Assembly: GCA_043228905.1 (NCBI GenBank)
Contig: JBHGNT010000007.1
Location: forward strand, 9,114,001-9,178,000
Length of the DNA stretch: 64,000 nucleotides
Direction: 5' to 3'
Source: Azolla caroliniana
Taxonomy: Eukaryota; Polypodiophyta
Positions 34,168 to 44,390 of this stretch are shown in pieces. The notes beneath the pieces are model-generated. The model was not told the DNA's origin and did no database searches. It saw nothing but the letters and a program-made list of their open reading frames with translations. Numbering within the stretch: the stretch's first letter is position 1; each line of letters starts with the position of its first letter. Made by a program: the position numbers and the translations under genes.

Positions 34168-37100
34168 GCAGAAATATCCACAGGGGTATTAGAGTCGGAA
34201 TGGAAATTTCTCAACAGAAAGGTGGTGGCCACCATCTGACAATGCGTCGATGTAAGTGTTCTTAAGCATGTGGCGAATGACACAAATGCCCACGAGATGT
34301 GGCAGAAGTTGTTAGGTCTATATGAGAGGAAGAACGCCCTCAATAAAACCTCACTGATGAGAAAGATCGTACGACTGAAATACAGAGACGGTGAGAGCAT
34401 CGTCGAACACATAAGCACATTCATGGGGTATGTAAATCAACTTGTTGCAACCAAGTTTCCCCTCGATGATGCCATGCAGGCCATCTTTTTTATGTGCACA
34501 CTATGGGATAGCTGGGAGAACCTAGTGATTACTCTCAACACCTCCTGTCAAGAAGAGAACTTGTCTTTACAAGCAATGAAGACAAGCATCTTGAATGAGG
34601 AAGAGAGAAGGAAGGAAAAGGGTGTTCTAGTCCAATCGGAGTCAAATTTGACTCAACACATCAAAGGAGGAAGGAACCGGCAAAGTAGTCCACCAAGGAG
34701 AGAAAAGTCTCAAGCCAGGTCGAAGTCCAGAGGGAAGCTTGTGTGCTTTTATTGTGGAAAGCTTGGACATTTCCAGAAGGACTGCCGACATCTCAAGAAG
34801 GAAAAGAGTGTCGGTAATAATGTCGAACCCAGGAAGATTCCTGAAGAAAAGTACAATTCAGCCATTGCTACAAGCAATGAAGAACTTTTGTTCATTTGTG
34901 AACAGACAAGTGCAAATCTTGTAAGAGAGGAATCCACTTGGGTGATCGATTCTGGTGCATCCTTCCACATAACTCCGTCGAGAGAGTATTTCTCGACTTA
35001 CATAGCCGGTGATCATGGTTATGTAAAGATGGGTGACAGTGGGGAGTGCAAGGTAGTCGGAATCGAAAGTGTCCGCCTGACGACATCGACAGGGTGTCGG
35101 CTAACTCTGAAGGATGTTCGACATGTCCCCGATATCAGATTGAATTTGATATCGACTAGAAGACTTGATGACAAAGGCTACAATGGTAGTTTTCGGAATG
35201 GCAAGTGGAAGTTCTGCCGAGGAAATCTTATAGTGGCCCGAGCACAGAAAGAAGGCACATTGTATATGATGCAAGCTCGACTGTGCAAGTCAGAAGTGAA
35301 TGTGGCAGCCGACTCGGCAGGACAGATATGGCATAAGAGGCTAGGCCACATGAGTGAGAAGGGACTGCATATGTTGGCTGACCAGAGGCTTCTACCAGAA
35401 GTAAAGTGAGTGCACCTGGAGAAGTGCGTCGACTGCATAGTTGGAAAGCAGAACAAAGCAACATTCCACTACAGACCACCAATGAGAAGAGAAGTGCCAC
35501 TTGAACTAGTACATACAAATGTGTGCTATGTAGATGCTCCGTCGCATCGAGGTGGACAATACTTTGTGACCTTCATCGATGACTACAAACGGAAGTTGTG
35601 GGCTTTCATACTAAAGTCAAAAGATCAAGTACTATCATTCTTCAAGGAGTTGCAGGCAAGAGTTGAACGGGAGTTGGGCCGGAAGTTAAAGGTTGTCTGA
35701 ACCGACAATGGTGGCGAATATAAAGGGCAGTTCGAGGAATACTACAAGGCCCAAGGTATTCGAATCGAATACACAGTACCGAAGACCCCTGAGTTGAACA
35801 GGCTTGCAAAGAGGATGAATAGAACAATCATGGAGAGAGTAAGAAGTATGCTCTCTCATGCTAAATTGCCGAAATCCTATTGGGCTGAGGTGATGTATAC
35901 AATTATTTATCTGATCAATAGGTCTCCCTTAGTGCCATTGAAGGGTGATGTCCCACAGAGGGTGTGGACAGGAAAGGATGTCTCCTACCGACACCTGAGG
36001 GTGTTTGGATGTTATCATATATGCGTGTGGCTAAGGATTAGAGGTCGAAGCTTGACAGTAAGTCAAAGCCATGCTTATTCATGGGATACTCGGAAGATGA
36101 GTTCGGCTATAGGCTATGGGACTTAGTCGACAAGAAGGTAGTCAGGAGTTGGGACATAGTCTTCTTGGAAGACAAGATCATAGAGGACTGGAAGCAACAG
36201 AAGTCGGAATCGACTAACCAATCAACCTTGACTACTATTGACTTGAGGCCATGTGAACCGACACAATCGGTTGTTCGGAGACAGCCAGTCGGCACAACCG
36301 ATTCCGAGTTGGTCAACTCGGAGAGACCGACCGACTATGAGTCCGAGTCAGCGGAGTTGTTAAGATCGATCGAGGAATACAAGTTGGAGTCGTCCAACCT
36401 TGAGAAGCCGATCGACATATATGAACCTGAGCAAAGAGGAGAGTCGGGAGAGAAACCCGAACGAGAGCCAACAATGAGTGAAAGGAGATACTCACTCAGA
36501 GAAAGGAGAGCACTAACAACATATACCAGTCAATACATTCTCTTGACTGATGAAGGTGAGCCAGAGTGCTATGATGAAGCGATTGCCGACAAGCAAGAGA
36601 GAAGTGGCTGAGCGCGATGCAAGATGAGATGACTCCTTGCACGAAAACTACACCTACGACTTGGAAGAATTACTGAAAGGCAAGAGAGCACTCAGGAATA
36701 AGTGGGTCTACAAGGTGATGACTGGAGAAGCCGACAGTGAGCCTAGGTATAAAGCCCGCATAGTGGTGAAGGGGTTTCAACAAAAAAAAGGTGTCAACTT
36801 TGACGAAATATTCGCTCTAGTCGTGAAGATGACATCCATCCGAATTGTTCTGAGCATAACGGCCAACATGGACCTAGAGATCGACTAGTTGAATATCAAA
36901 ACCACATTCTTGCACGGGGAGCTAAATGAAGAAATTTACATGCAGCAACTCGAAGGCTTTGAGCTGAAAGGGAAAGAGAACTTGGTGTGTCGACTGAAGA
37001 AAAGCTTGTATGGTTTGAACCAAGCTCCACGCCAGTGGTACAAGAAGTTTGAATCCTTCATGGTGGAACATGGGTTCCACAAAACATAGGTTGATCATTG

Positions 37101-38137
37101 TGTGCTCGTCAAAAGGTACGACGAAGGCAACTTCTTGATTCTCTGGTTATATGTAGATGACATGTTAATAGTTAGTCAGGATACAAGGAAGATCGGAAGC
37201 TTGAAGAAAGCTCTAGGAAAATCGTTTGCCATGAAAGATCTTGGTCTGGCTAAATAGATATTAGGGATGCACATAGTTCGAGATAGAACTAAGAAAGTGT
37301 TGTGGTTGTCACAAGAGAAGTATGTGACGAAAATCCTTGAAAGATTCAACATGTCGGACGCAAAGCTAATCAGATTGATGTTGCCGACAAATTGCAGGTT
37401 GAAAGTGAAGCAGTGCCCGAAAGGGGAGAAAGATAAGGCTGAGATGAGGAAAGTACCATATGCCTCAGCCTTCGACAGTTTAATGTACGCTATGGTTTGC
37501 ACGAGACCGGACATAGCATTTGCTGTGGGAACAGTAAGCCGATACATGAGTAATCCAGGATGAGAACACTAGGCAGCGGTGAAATGGATACTTAGGTATT
37601 TAAAAGGCACCTTGGGTGTGTGTCTTAAGTATGGTGTCGAAAAACCCATGCTCGAAGGGTTTACCGACTCGGACATGTCGGGGGATGTAGACTCAAGCCG
37701 ATCCACATCAGGGTACATGATGACCTATGCATGGGGAGCAGTGTCATGGCAGTCTCGACTGCAAAAGTCTGTGGCCTTGTCGACCATAGATGCAGAGTAC
37801 ATGGCAACGGTAGAGGCCAACAAGGAGCTGATTTGGATGAGAAATTTTCTCAGCGAGTTGGAGATGAAGCAAAGGGATTTCTTGCTCCATTGTGATAGCC
37901 AGAGTGTCATACATCTAGCCAAGAATGTTGCATACCACTCCCGGACCAAGCACATACAGAGAAGGTATCACTAGTTGTGGGAGAAAGTCGAAGAAGGAGA
38001 GTTTACTCTCATGAAGATCCATACTGACGACAATGGATCCGACATGTTGACAAAGAACCTACCGATGGACCGACTTAGAGTCTGTCGACAAAGGACAGGA
38101 ATAACGGACTCCTCCCCACAGGAGTGAAGGGGCAGTT
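34168..38137 (+). mobile_element. Ty1/copia family C, copy 2 (gag-pol remnant)
   Basis: The longest retroelement coding stretch, opening inside gag. A 379-codon ORF (34270-35409) covers the gag core, the zinc knuckle CFYCGKLGHFQKDC, protease WVIDSGASFHITPS and the integrase zinc-binding start (WHKRLGHMSEKGL). Beyond a TGA at 35407 come CVDCIVGKQ, the integrase core FVTFIDDYKRKLWAF and TDNGGEY (preceded by a stop at 35698). RT has LWLYVDDMLIVS, with stops at about 36886, 37087 and 37256. RNase H has EGFTDSDMSGDVDSSRSTSG and ends near 38090. Its length and partly open frames suggest a younger copy than A or E, but it is still non-functional. Confidence 0.92.
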
Positions 38138-38447
38138 TGTTAGGAATATGTACATGCAGTGGGAGGAGCCGACTGTTCGGAGAGAGCTGGCAGTCGAAGA
38201 CAAGGAGCAGCTGACTGATTGGATGAGTAATATGTACCAACATAATGTAAATGGCATAGGACTAGTTAGTACTAGGTAGTAGAATTTAATGAGGTACTTT
38301 AAAGTCCCACATGCACAGAAAGAAATGAGGGAAGTGGGGAAATCTCTGACACCAACCACGATGTAACGGTCTCCCCTTGTGCTATAAAAGGTGAGGCTTG
38401 AACCTATTTTAGGTATCCGGTTTTGGGGAGTACGAAGTGTTGTCGAT
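38138..38447 (+). repeat. 3' LTR of copia-C copy 2, left part
   Basis: Starts TGTTAGGAATATG after the PPT GTGAAGGGGCAG. A TATAAAAGG box lies at about 38384. The LTR continues beyond a SINE insertion (38464-38694); its true right end is unclear, because the following sequence diverges from the other C LTRs. Confidence 0.65.
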
Positions 38448-38463
38448 TTGTGGGCCGAGCTCT

Positions 38464-38694
38464 TGTTTTTTTTAATCATAATTACTTTACCCTAGTGGTA
38501 AGTTGTTAGCACTACAAGCACTGTGTTTTGGGTTCGAAACCCAACTTCCTCACCTCTCTATTATATACTTCTTATATATCTCTTAATTCATTAGATGCCA
38601 CTGTGGAATGTAGGGGTTGAAACCATGACCATCTGGTCTCCATTGGGCAACCTTACCACCTGAGCTACATCCATTTGGCCTCTCTCTTTCTCTC
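38464..38694 (-). mobile_element. SINE with two opposed tRNA-like modules and a 16-bp TSD
   Basis: Flanked by a 16-bp direct repeat with one mismatch (TTGTGGGCCGAGCTCT at 38448-38463; TTGTGGGCCGAACTCT at 38695-38710). On the minus strand it starts with a tRNA-like head: A-box TAGCTCAGGTGG (38656-38667) and B-box GGTTTCAACCC (38614-38624). It ends in an A-rich tail (the T-run at 38465-38473). A second tRNA-like module lies in the opposite sense: A-box TAGTGGTAAGT at 38493 and B-box GGTTCGAAACC at 38531-38541, with a perfect T-arm-like stem. Polymerase III promoters plus LINE-type retroposition are the likely mechanism. Confidence 0.78.
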
Positions 38695-38710
38695 TTGTGG
38701 GCCGAACTCT

Positions 38711-39050
38711 CCTCTCTCTATCTCTCTCGTGTACGATTCAATAAGGAAGCCTTTGTTCGTGCCATGAGCTCCCGACCAGAGGATCCTTGATCTATCTATG
38801 TGCATATGGGTGGGGGGGGGGGGGGGTGTGTTTCGTAGAGCGTATGGCTCTGCTATCGACTGAGCCTGGTTGTAATATGCTTACCTTAATCTATTAGCTT
38901 CTCGTTTCGGGTTTTCATCTCAATTTATGTTTCTTCGTAATCGGTTTCCCGCACTACCTGCGAACGGCGTGACACGGTTCCTTCCGCGAACCTACACACT
39001 TGTTGTTCGGCTTCCGATATCCGATTAGGCACACTGTCACGGTTGCTCTT
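38711..39050. other. Unassigned sequence between copia-C LTR and copia-A copy 3
   Basis: Contains a CT-rich stretch, a long G run (about 38810-38826) and unique-looking sequence. Probably the rest of the copia-C LTR plus a copia-A leader or linker. No gene is seen. Confidence 0.4.
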
Positions 39051-40359
39051 CCTACTCCCTCGGTCTCCTTGGTTCGAGACGCCCGTGGCCCTACCTGTTT
39101 CAACACTTGCGGAAAACCGCGACAACGTCAAGAATGCTTTTCTTCAAGCCGAATTAGAGGAGGAGGTGTACATGGTACAACCACCTAACTTCGAATCGAG
39201 CACCCATCCGAAAGCAGTCTGTCGATTAAAGAAGCAACTTTACGGACTTAAACAAGCACCACGTGCTTGGCACTCGAAGATAACACAATATCTTCATCGA
39301 ATCAGCTTCCAAATGTCAAAATTTGACAACTCTCTCTATGTAAGAAGCAATTTTGAAAGTCCAATTGTCATCATCCTATATGTGGATGATCTGGTCATTA
39401 GAGGTGAGCATCTAGTCGACATCGACAAGGTCAAGTCCCTCCTCTCCAACAAATTCGAGATGACAGACATGAAGGAGCTCCATTACTTCCTTGGCATTGA
39501 GGTAATTAGGACTCCAGCCGACATTATAATCTCCCAACGAAACTACATCCTTAACTTGTTATACAAGTTCAGGATGACTGAGAGTAAGTTTGTGGCAACC
39601 CCTCTGGATCAGAACCTGAAGCTAACTGCTAACTCCGACATAGAAGAATGCGAGCTGACTTAGTATCGACAACTGATCGAGAGCCTCATCTACCTCACGA
39701 TCACTCGACCCGACCTTAGCTATCTTGTCAGTCTCCTCAACCAATTCATGCAAAAACCACGTGACATTCACTTGGATTGCGCTAAGCGAGTGTTATGATA
39801 CGAGAGTGACACAATCGATTGTGGCATCCTCTACAAGACGACAATGGCAATTCGACTCGAAAGGTACACAAATGCCGATTGGGCTAGCTACATAACCGAT
39901 CGACTATCAACCTTTGGTTTTGTCTTCTCCCTCGGAAGTGGAGCCATTTCCTGGAGTAGTAAGAAGCAACCAAATGTCTCTCTTTCTAGCACAGAGGCCG
40001 AATACATGGGTGCATCGGTGGCTGCATGTGAAGTCGTATGGCTCAAGATGATTTTGAAGGATCTAGACGTTCCCATCAAGGATTCGATTCCCCTTTATTG
40101 CGACAACATGAGCAATATTTATCTGGCTCAAAACCCGGTGTTCCACACATGCACGAAGCATATCAAAGTGCACTATCACTTCATTCGAGAGCGCGTTCAG
40201 GCCGGAAATGTCGACCTTTACCACATCAACACGCATCTTCAGATATTTGACATCTTCACCAAAGCCTTAAGAGTTGACAAACTTCGACAATTCATGTCAG
40301 ACCTTGGATTGACGATCCCTGACTTGCCAAGCTTGAGGGGGAGTATAAGAGAGAATAGG
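39051..40359 (+). mobile_element. Ty1/copia family A, copy 3 (RT and RNase H)
   Basis: RT begins near AFLQAELEEEVYMVQPP, with RLKKQLYGLKQAPRAW, ILYVDDLVIRG and FEMTDMKELHYFLGIEV. After stops at about 39661 and 39796, RNase H reads YTNADWASYITDRLSTFGF, STEAEYMGASVAACE and FTKALRVDKLRQFMSDLG. The 3' end is separated from its LTR by the insert at 40360-42351. Confidence 0.88.
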
Positions 40360-40600
40360 TGTCGTGATGTGGCGTGCTCGAGAGTGGGAAAAACCGGTGA
40401 AAGGGGGGGGGTAAAAAATGTGCATGTGCAATATGTGTGCACACAAAGCGATTAGTTGTGCATATGCAAAATAAAAGGGAAAAGAAAGGGTGGAAAGGAT
40501 GCATAGAAGCTCGTGCAAAAAGTAAGAGAGAAGAGAGATAAAATGTAGAGACAGGCTAAGAATTTATAGAGATAGAATTATATATTATATAAGAGAGAGT

Positions 40601-40670
40601 TAGTGGCCTAGTGGATAGTCACCTTGACTACTATCTAGAGGTGCACAGTTTAAATCTAGTCTTATAGTGC
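40601..40670 (+). repeat. tRNA-like (SINE head) segment
   Basis: TAGTGGCCTAGTGG resembles an A box. About 45 bp on, CAGTTTAAATC resembles a decayed B box. It lies inside the 2-kb insert. Weak, but similar in layout to the modules at 30.5, 38.5 and 48.1 kb. Confidence 0.4.
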
Positions 40671-41233
40671 AGTGTGATTTAAGGAGTTTTATTCCTTTTT
40701 CATTGAAGACAAAATTGGCAACCCCCCTTCTTTTTTTCCTATAAAAGGAGGTCGAGAGGGGCTCATTCGGGAGGACGTTTTTGGGAGGAGGAGACTATCA
40801 CCAATTTTCCTTTGGAGCTCTTCATCTTCTTATTCACCACTTCTCTTCATCTCATACCCCTTTATCCCCCCATCGTCATGTGCTCGTCTTCTTCGCGTCG
40901 GCACTCGAAGTGCTCGTGAGCCCAAGCTTCATTGGTTCGACGTTGCTCCGCCCCGTTCGTCATTGCGAGCCCGTGTGGTCGCCGTTCGGGTGGTCGTGGT
41001 TCGTTGGGATTGGCATTTTGGTGGTGCTCGTGTGTTTATCTTCGCCGTGTTCGGATTTGCTTTTGTCTCTAAGGGCATTTAGTATTTATGTTTTGATTGA
41101 GCTTGTGGTTAACTATAAGTTGCCATTGTAAACAAAACCCTATTTTATAAAGGGTTCTCTTGTGTTGGAATCGAACACGTATTTATCTCTTTGGTCGATA
41201 TCATTTGTGTTTCTTTCTCTCCTTCTTTCTTTA

Positions 41234-42100
41234 TTTGTGTCTTCCTTGTACGTTCGGTCGTCTTGTGACGAGGGAGCGTTTCGGGCGTGCCCATGCACCT
41301 CTCCTCCTCATAAAGACGTACGAGCATTTGTGCGTGTGTTTGTGTCTTCCGTGTACGTTCGGTCGTCTTGTGACGAGGGACCGTTTCAGGCTTGCCCATG
41401 CACCTCTCCTCCTCATAAAGGCGTACAAGCATTTTGTGCGTGTGTTTGTGTCTTTCTTGTACGTTCGGCCGTCTTGTGACGAGGGACCATTCAGGCTTGC
41501 CCATGCACCTCTCCTCCTCATAAAGGCGTACGAGCATTTGTGTGTGTGTTTGTGTCTTCCTTGTACGTTCGGTCGTCTTGTGACGAGGGAGCGTTTTGGG
41601 TGTGCCCATGCACCTCTCGTCCTCATAAAGACGTACGAGCATTTGTGTATGTGTTTGTGTCTTCCTTGTACGTTCGACTGTCTTGTGATGAGGGACCGTT
41701 TCGGGCTTGCCCATGCACCTCTCCTCCTCATAAAGGCGTACGAGCATTTTGTGTGTGTGTGTTTGTGTCATCCTTGTACGTTCAGTCGTCTCGTGATGAG
41801 GGAGCGTTCGGGCTTGCCCATGCACCTCTCCTCCTCATAAAGGCGTACAAGCATTTCGTGTGTGTGTTTGTGTCTTCCTTGTACGTTCAGCCGTCTTGTG
41901 ACAATGGAGCATTTCGGGCGTGCCCATGCACCTCTCCTCCTCATAAAGGTGTATGAGCATTTGTGTGTGTGTTTTGTGTCTTCCTCGTACGTTCAACGTC
42001 TTGTGATGAGGGAGCATTCGGGCATGCCCATGCACCTCTCCTTCTCATAAAGACGTACGGACATTCGTGTTTGTGTTATCTTCCCCTTGTGCGTTCATCT
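41234..42100 (+). repeat. 105-bp minisatellite, about eight units
   Basis: Unit starts (TTTGTGTC...) fall at 41234, 41339, 41445, 41549, 41654, 41762, 41867, 41973 and a partial at 42070, with spacings of 104-108 bp. Each unit carries CTTGTACGTTCGGTCGTCTT, CCCATGCACCTCTCCTCCTC and ATAAAGGCGTACGAGCA. Because 105 is divisible by three, long ORFs appear on both strands with repeated peptides; these are artefacts. Confidence 0.93.
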
Positions 42101-42351
42101 TGCGTGCTCATCTTGCTTGTACCCGTTTGGTCACTTGGCTCGTGCGGTGATCTCGAAAGGTCGACGAGTCGTGATCAACGAGAGCCACCGGCCTCACAAA
42201 ACAAAGGGCAACAAGACCCTTCTCGGGAAGGGGTCAGGAAGTAGTATTGTCATAAAGCAAACCTCGGGTCTTCTCTATCCCTTGAGTACTCCCTAGTCCA
42301 AGACCCCCGTGGTCCCGCCCAAGTAACACACGTGCGCGAAACTTCGCGACA

Positions 42352-42858
42352 CTGGATAGTGTCTGAACTGGGTACAAGCTGAAGCGGATACCAGATATCG
42401 TCCGAATCGGATACCAACCAACGTGGACATCAAACAAAAGGAACCGACCCAAGTTGAGCTTGAGGGGGCATGTTGAGAATCAACCTCAACCTAGTCTAGT
42501 GTGTGAACACACCCTTGAGAGTGTATGAACACTTAAAGGTCAAAAGTCACACCACTACTCTCTACACATTAACTATGTGTCATAGAATCATATTCTATGA
42601 CACATAACTAATGAGTTGCCACATTCCCCATGACCGATGAGCTTCGGTAGTTAATGACGAGAGAGGGTGACTATATAAAGCACCCTCCTCCTACTTTGTA
42701 ATGTGTCGGTTAACCTCCTTTGTAATATACATCTTCTTGAGTATTCTATTGTCCATTCTATCTAGTGTCTCTCTCCTCTCCTTCTCTTTCTCTCTCACAC
42801 ACACATAACACACATCTTTAACCTATTCCGCTGCATAGAATCACCATCGATTCTTACA
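42352..42858 (+). mobile_element. Copia-A copy 3, 3' end with LTR
   Basis: Resumes copia-A sequence after the 2-kb insert: spacer, PPT GCTTGAGGGGGCA, then a 388-bp LTR at 42471-42858 (TGTTGAGAATC to CGATTCTTACA). It is more degraded than the copy 1 LTR, with deletions in the middle. Confidence 0.87.
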
Positions 42859-44390
42859 ATACCACATTTTAAGTCATCTTGTTACATTATGTATCTAAAT
42901 TTTAGACTTTGAAGATGCACAAAACTTCATGTAGAATGTGTTAAGATAGGTCATGAATTCACATTTTACATATAAGAGTTACCTCAGCTCCTGAAGTATG
43001 TTTGTTGTCAAAACTCTCCCAGGTTTCAACCTCCAACTTACTCTAAAACAAAGGAACCATGCATTAAAATTATAACAAGACTTATTGTCAATAATTAGAA
43101 TGCAAATGTGCATTTTGAATGAATGTTAGAGTTATATATCAAACTAGCCTTTATTTTTAGTATCTCCACTTCTAGAGCTTGCGTATTTAGGATCAATGAC
43201 TACAACATGATAAATAGATCGTTCTATCTTAGTGACAAAACATCAACTAAAATATTAAAAAAAATCAAACTCATATGCTATAAGTTTTTGTGAGAAAACA
43301 CCTAATATGAAGTTTCTATACAAAGAAAATGTCTCTCTACTAGTACATACCGTATGTCTCTACATCTTTATGTATCTCGTAAATGTATTCTTCTTGTTAA
43401 GCAGCTTCCTGAGTGTCTAGGGTTCAAGGTTGTTGAGGATTTACTTTGCTACATTTGTAAGTATGGAAAGGAAGGAGTTGTACTAGTTTTTATGATAAGT
43501 TGGGGAAGATATTACTATCTTGAAGGATTGCCTGAAACTCAACGTATCTTTCCTAAATCCCTAAACGACGATAAATATAGATGAGGAAAAGAAAAAAGTA
43601 CTTACTGGGTGGAGGTGGAGGTTTAGGTTCAGGTATAGATGGTTGAGCGCAATGCAAGTGCAGGTTTAGGTTCAGGTGGATGCGCAGGTGTAGCAAGTTT
43701 CAAATATTCAAAAATAGGGGGATAAAAGAAAATGGGCAAGGTTTTACCAAAGCTGCACGTGTGCTCGAGTTAGGTGCACCACGATCCCGGGTTAGGCTTG
43801 AAGACTTGGGTTAGGTTTACAGAATTACACGGCGCGAGTTAGGTTAACAAAGTCTGGGTTAGGTAATCTAATGGCATGATCACTACCCGGGTCAGATGTG
43901 ACAAAGGCTCATCAGAGCCGGGTTGGGTTTTCGGTGCGAGCTTTTTTGTGGACAAAGATCGAACGGTATAGATCACACGCGCCATTAAAAACGTGACCTG
44001 CACCGTCCATGACTGCGATTTCCTCAAGAGGCCTCTTTATTATTTGATAGCAAATATAAACGTCGGTGTGTGTATGTCCACATGATGTTTAGAAAGAGTG
44101 AAGAAGAAAGAAGCATAGCTTTGTAATTTCCCTTAACAAACAACAAACGGGTGATGAGAGAAGAATCAAGACACAGAGACAGAGAAAAGAATTTAGGATT
44201 TTATAGACTCTGTTTCTTCTTTCGGACATTTTTTCTCTCAGTTTTGGGACATCAGAAGGTAACCAGATGTTTTTTCTGTCATCATCGTCATCTTCATCAT
44301 CATCAATTTACATTCTCTACTATTTCTACCGGAGTTTTCTGAAAACCTGAAAGCAAGAGAGCCACAACAACCAACGAAGCATCCTTCGAT
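42859..44390 (+). promoter_or_regulatory. Upstream region of the PPR gene
   Basis: No gene or element was recognised in 42859-43600. From 43620 to 43930 lie short repeats: GGTTTAGGTTCAGGT twice (about 43619-43677), then five GTTAGG hexamers at 43769, 43791, 43810, 43838 and 43858. AAATATAAACG near 44046 could be a core promoter element. The 5' UTR is likely CAT/TTC-rich (44260-44320). No conserved ORF is seen. Confidence 0.4.

Larger units (their letters stand above)
40360..42351 (+). mobile_element. 2-kb LTR-like insert in copia-A, with minisatellite
   Basis: Ends are TGTCGTGA on the left and TTCGCGACA on the right, that is TG...CA with an imperfect inverted terminal match. A CCTATAAAAGGAGG box (about 40738-40751) suggests an LTR promoter. 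There is a poly-G run near 40404-40412, a tRNA-like segment at about 40601-40670 and a 105-bp minisatellite at 41234-42100. No pol gene is present, so a solo LTR or a non-autonomous element is most likely. A clean target duplication is not visible; the right junction overlaps the copia-A sequence GACACTGG. Confidence 0.55.

Noticed and set aside
38486-38680. Two functional tRNA genes
   Set aside because: The modules lack good acceptor stems, sit between target duplications and end in an A-rich tail, so a SINE explains them better.
41145-41840. 226-codon ORFs on both strands with repeated peptides
   Set aside because: They arise from the 105-bp minisatellite, whose unit is divisible by three; the mirrored ORFs on both strands show there is no coding selection.
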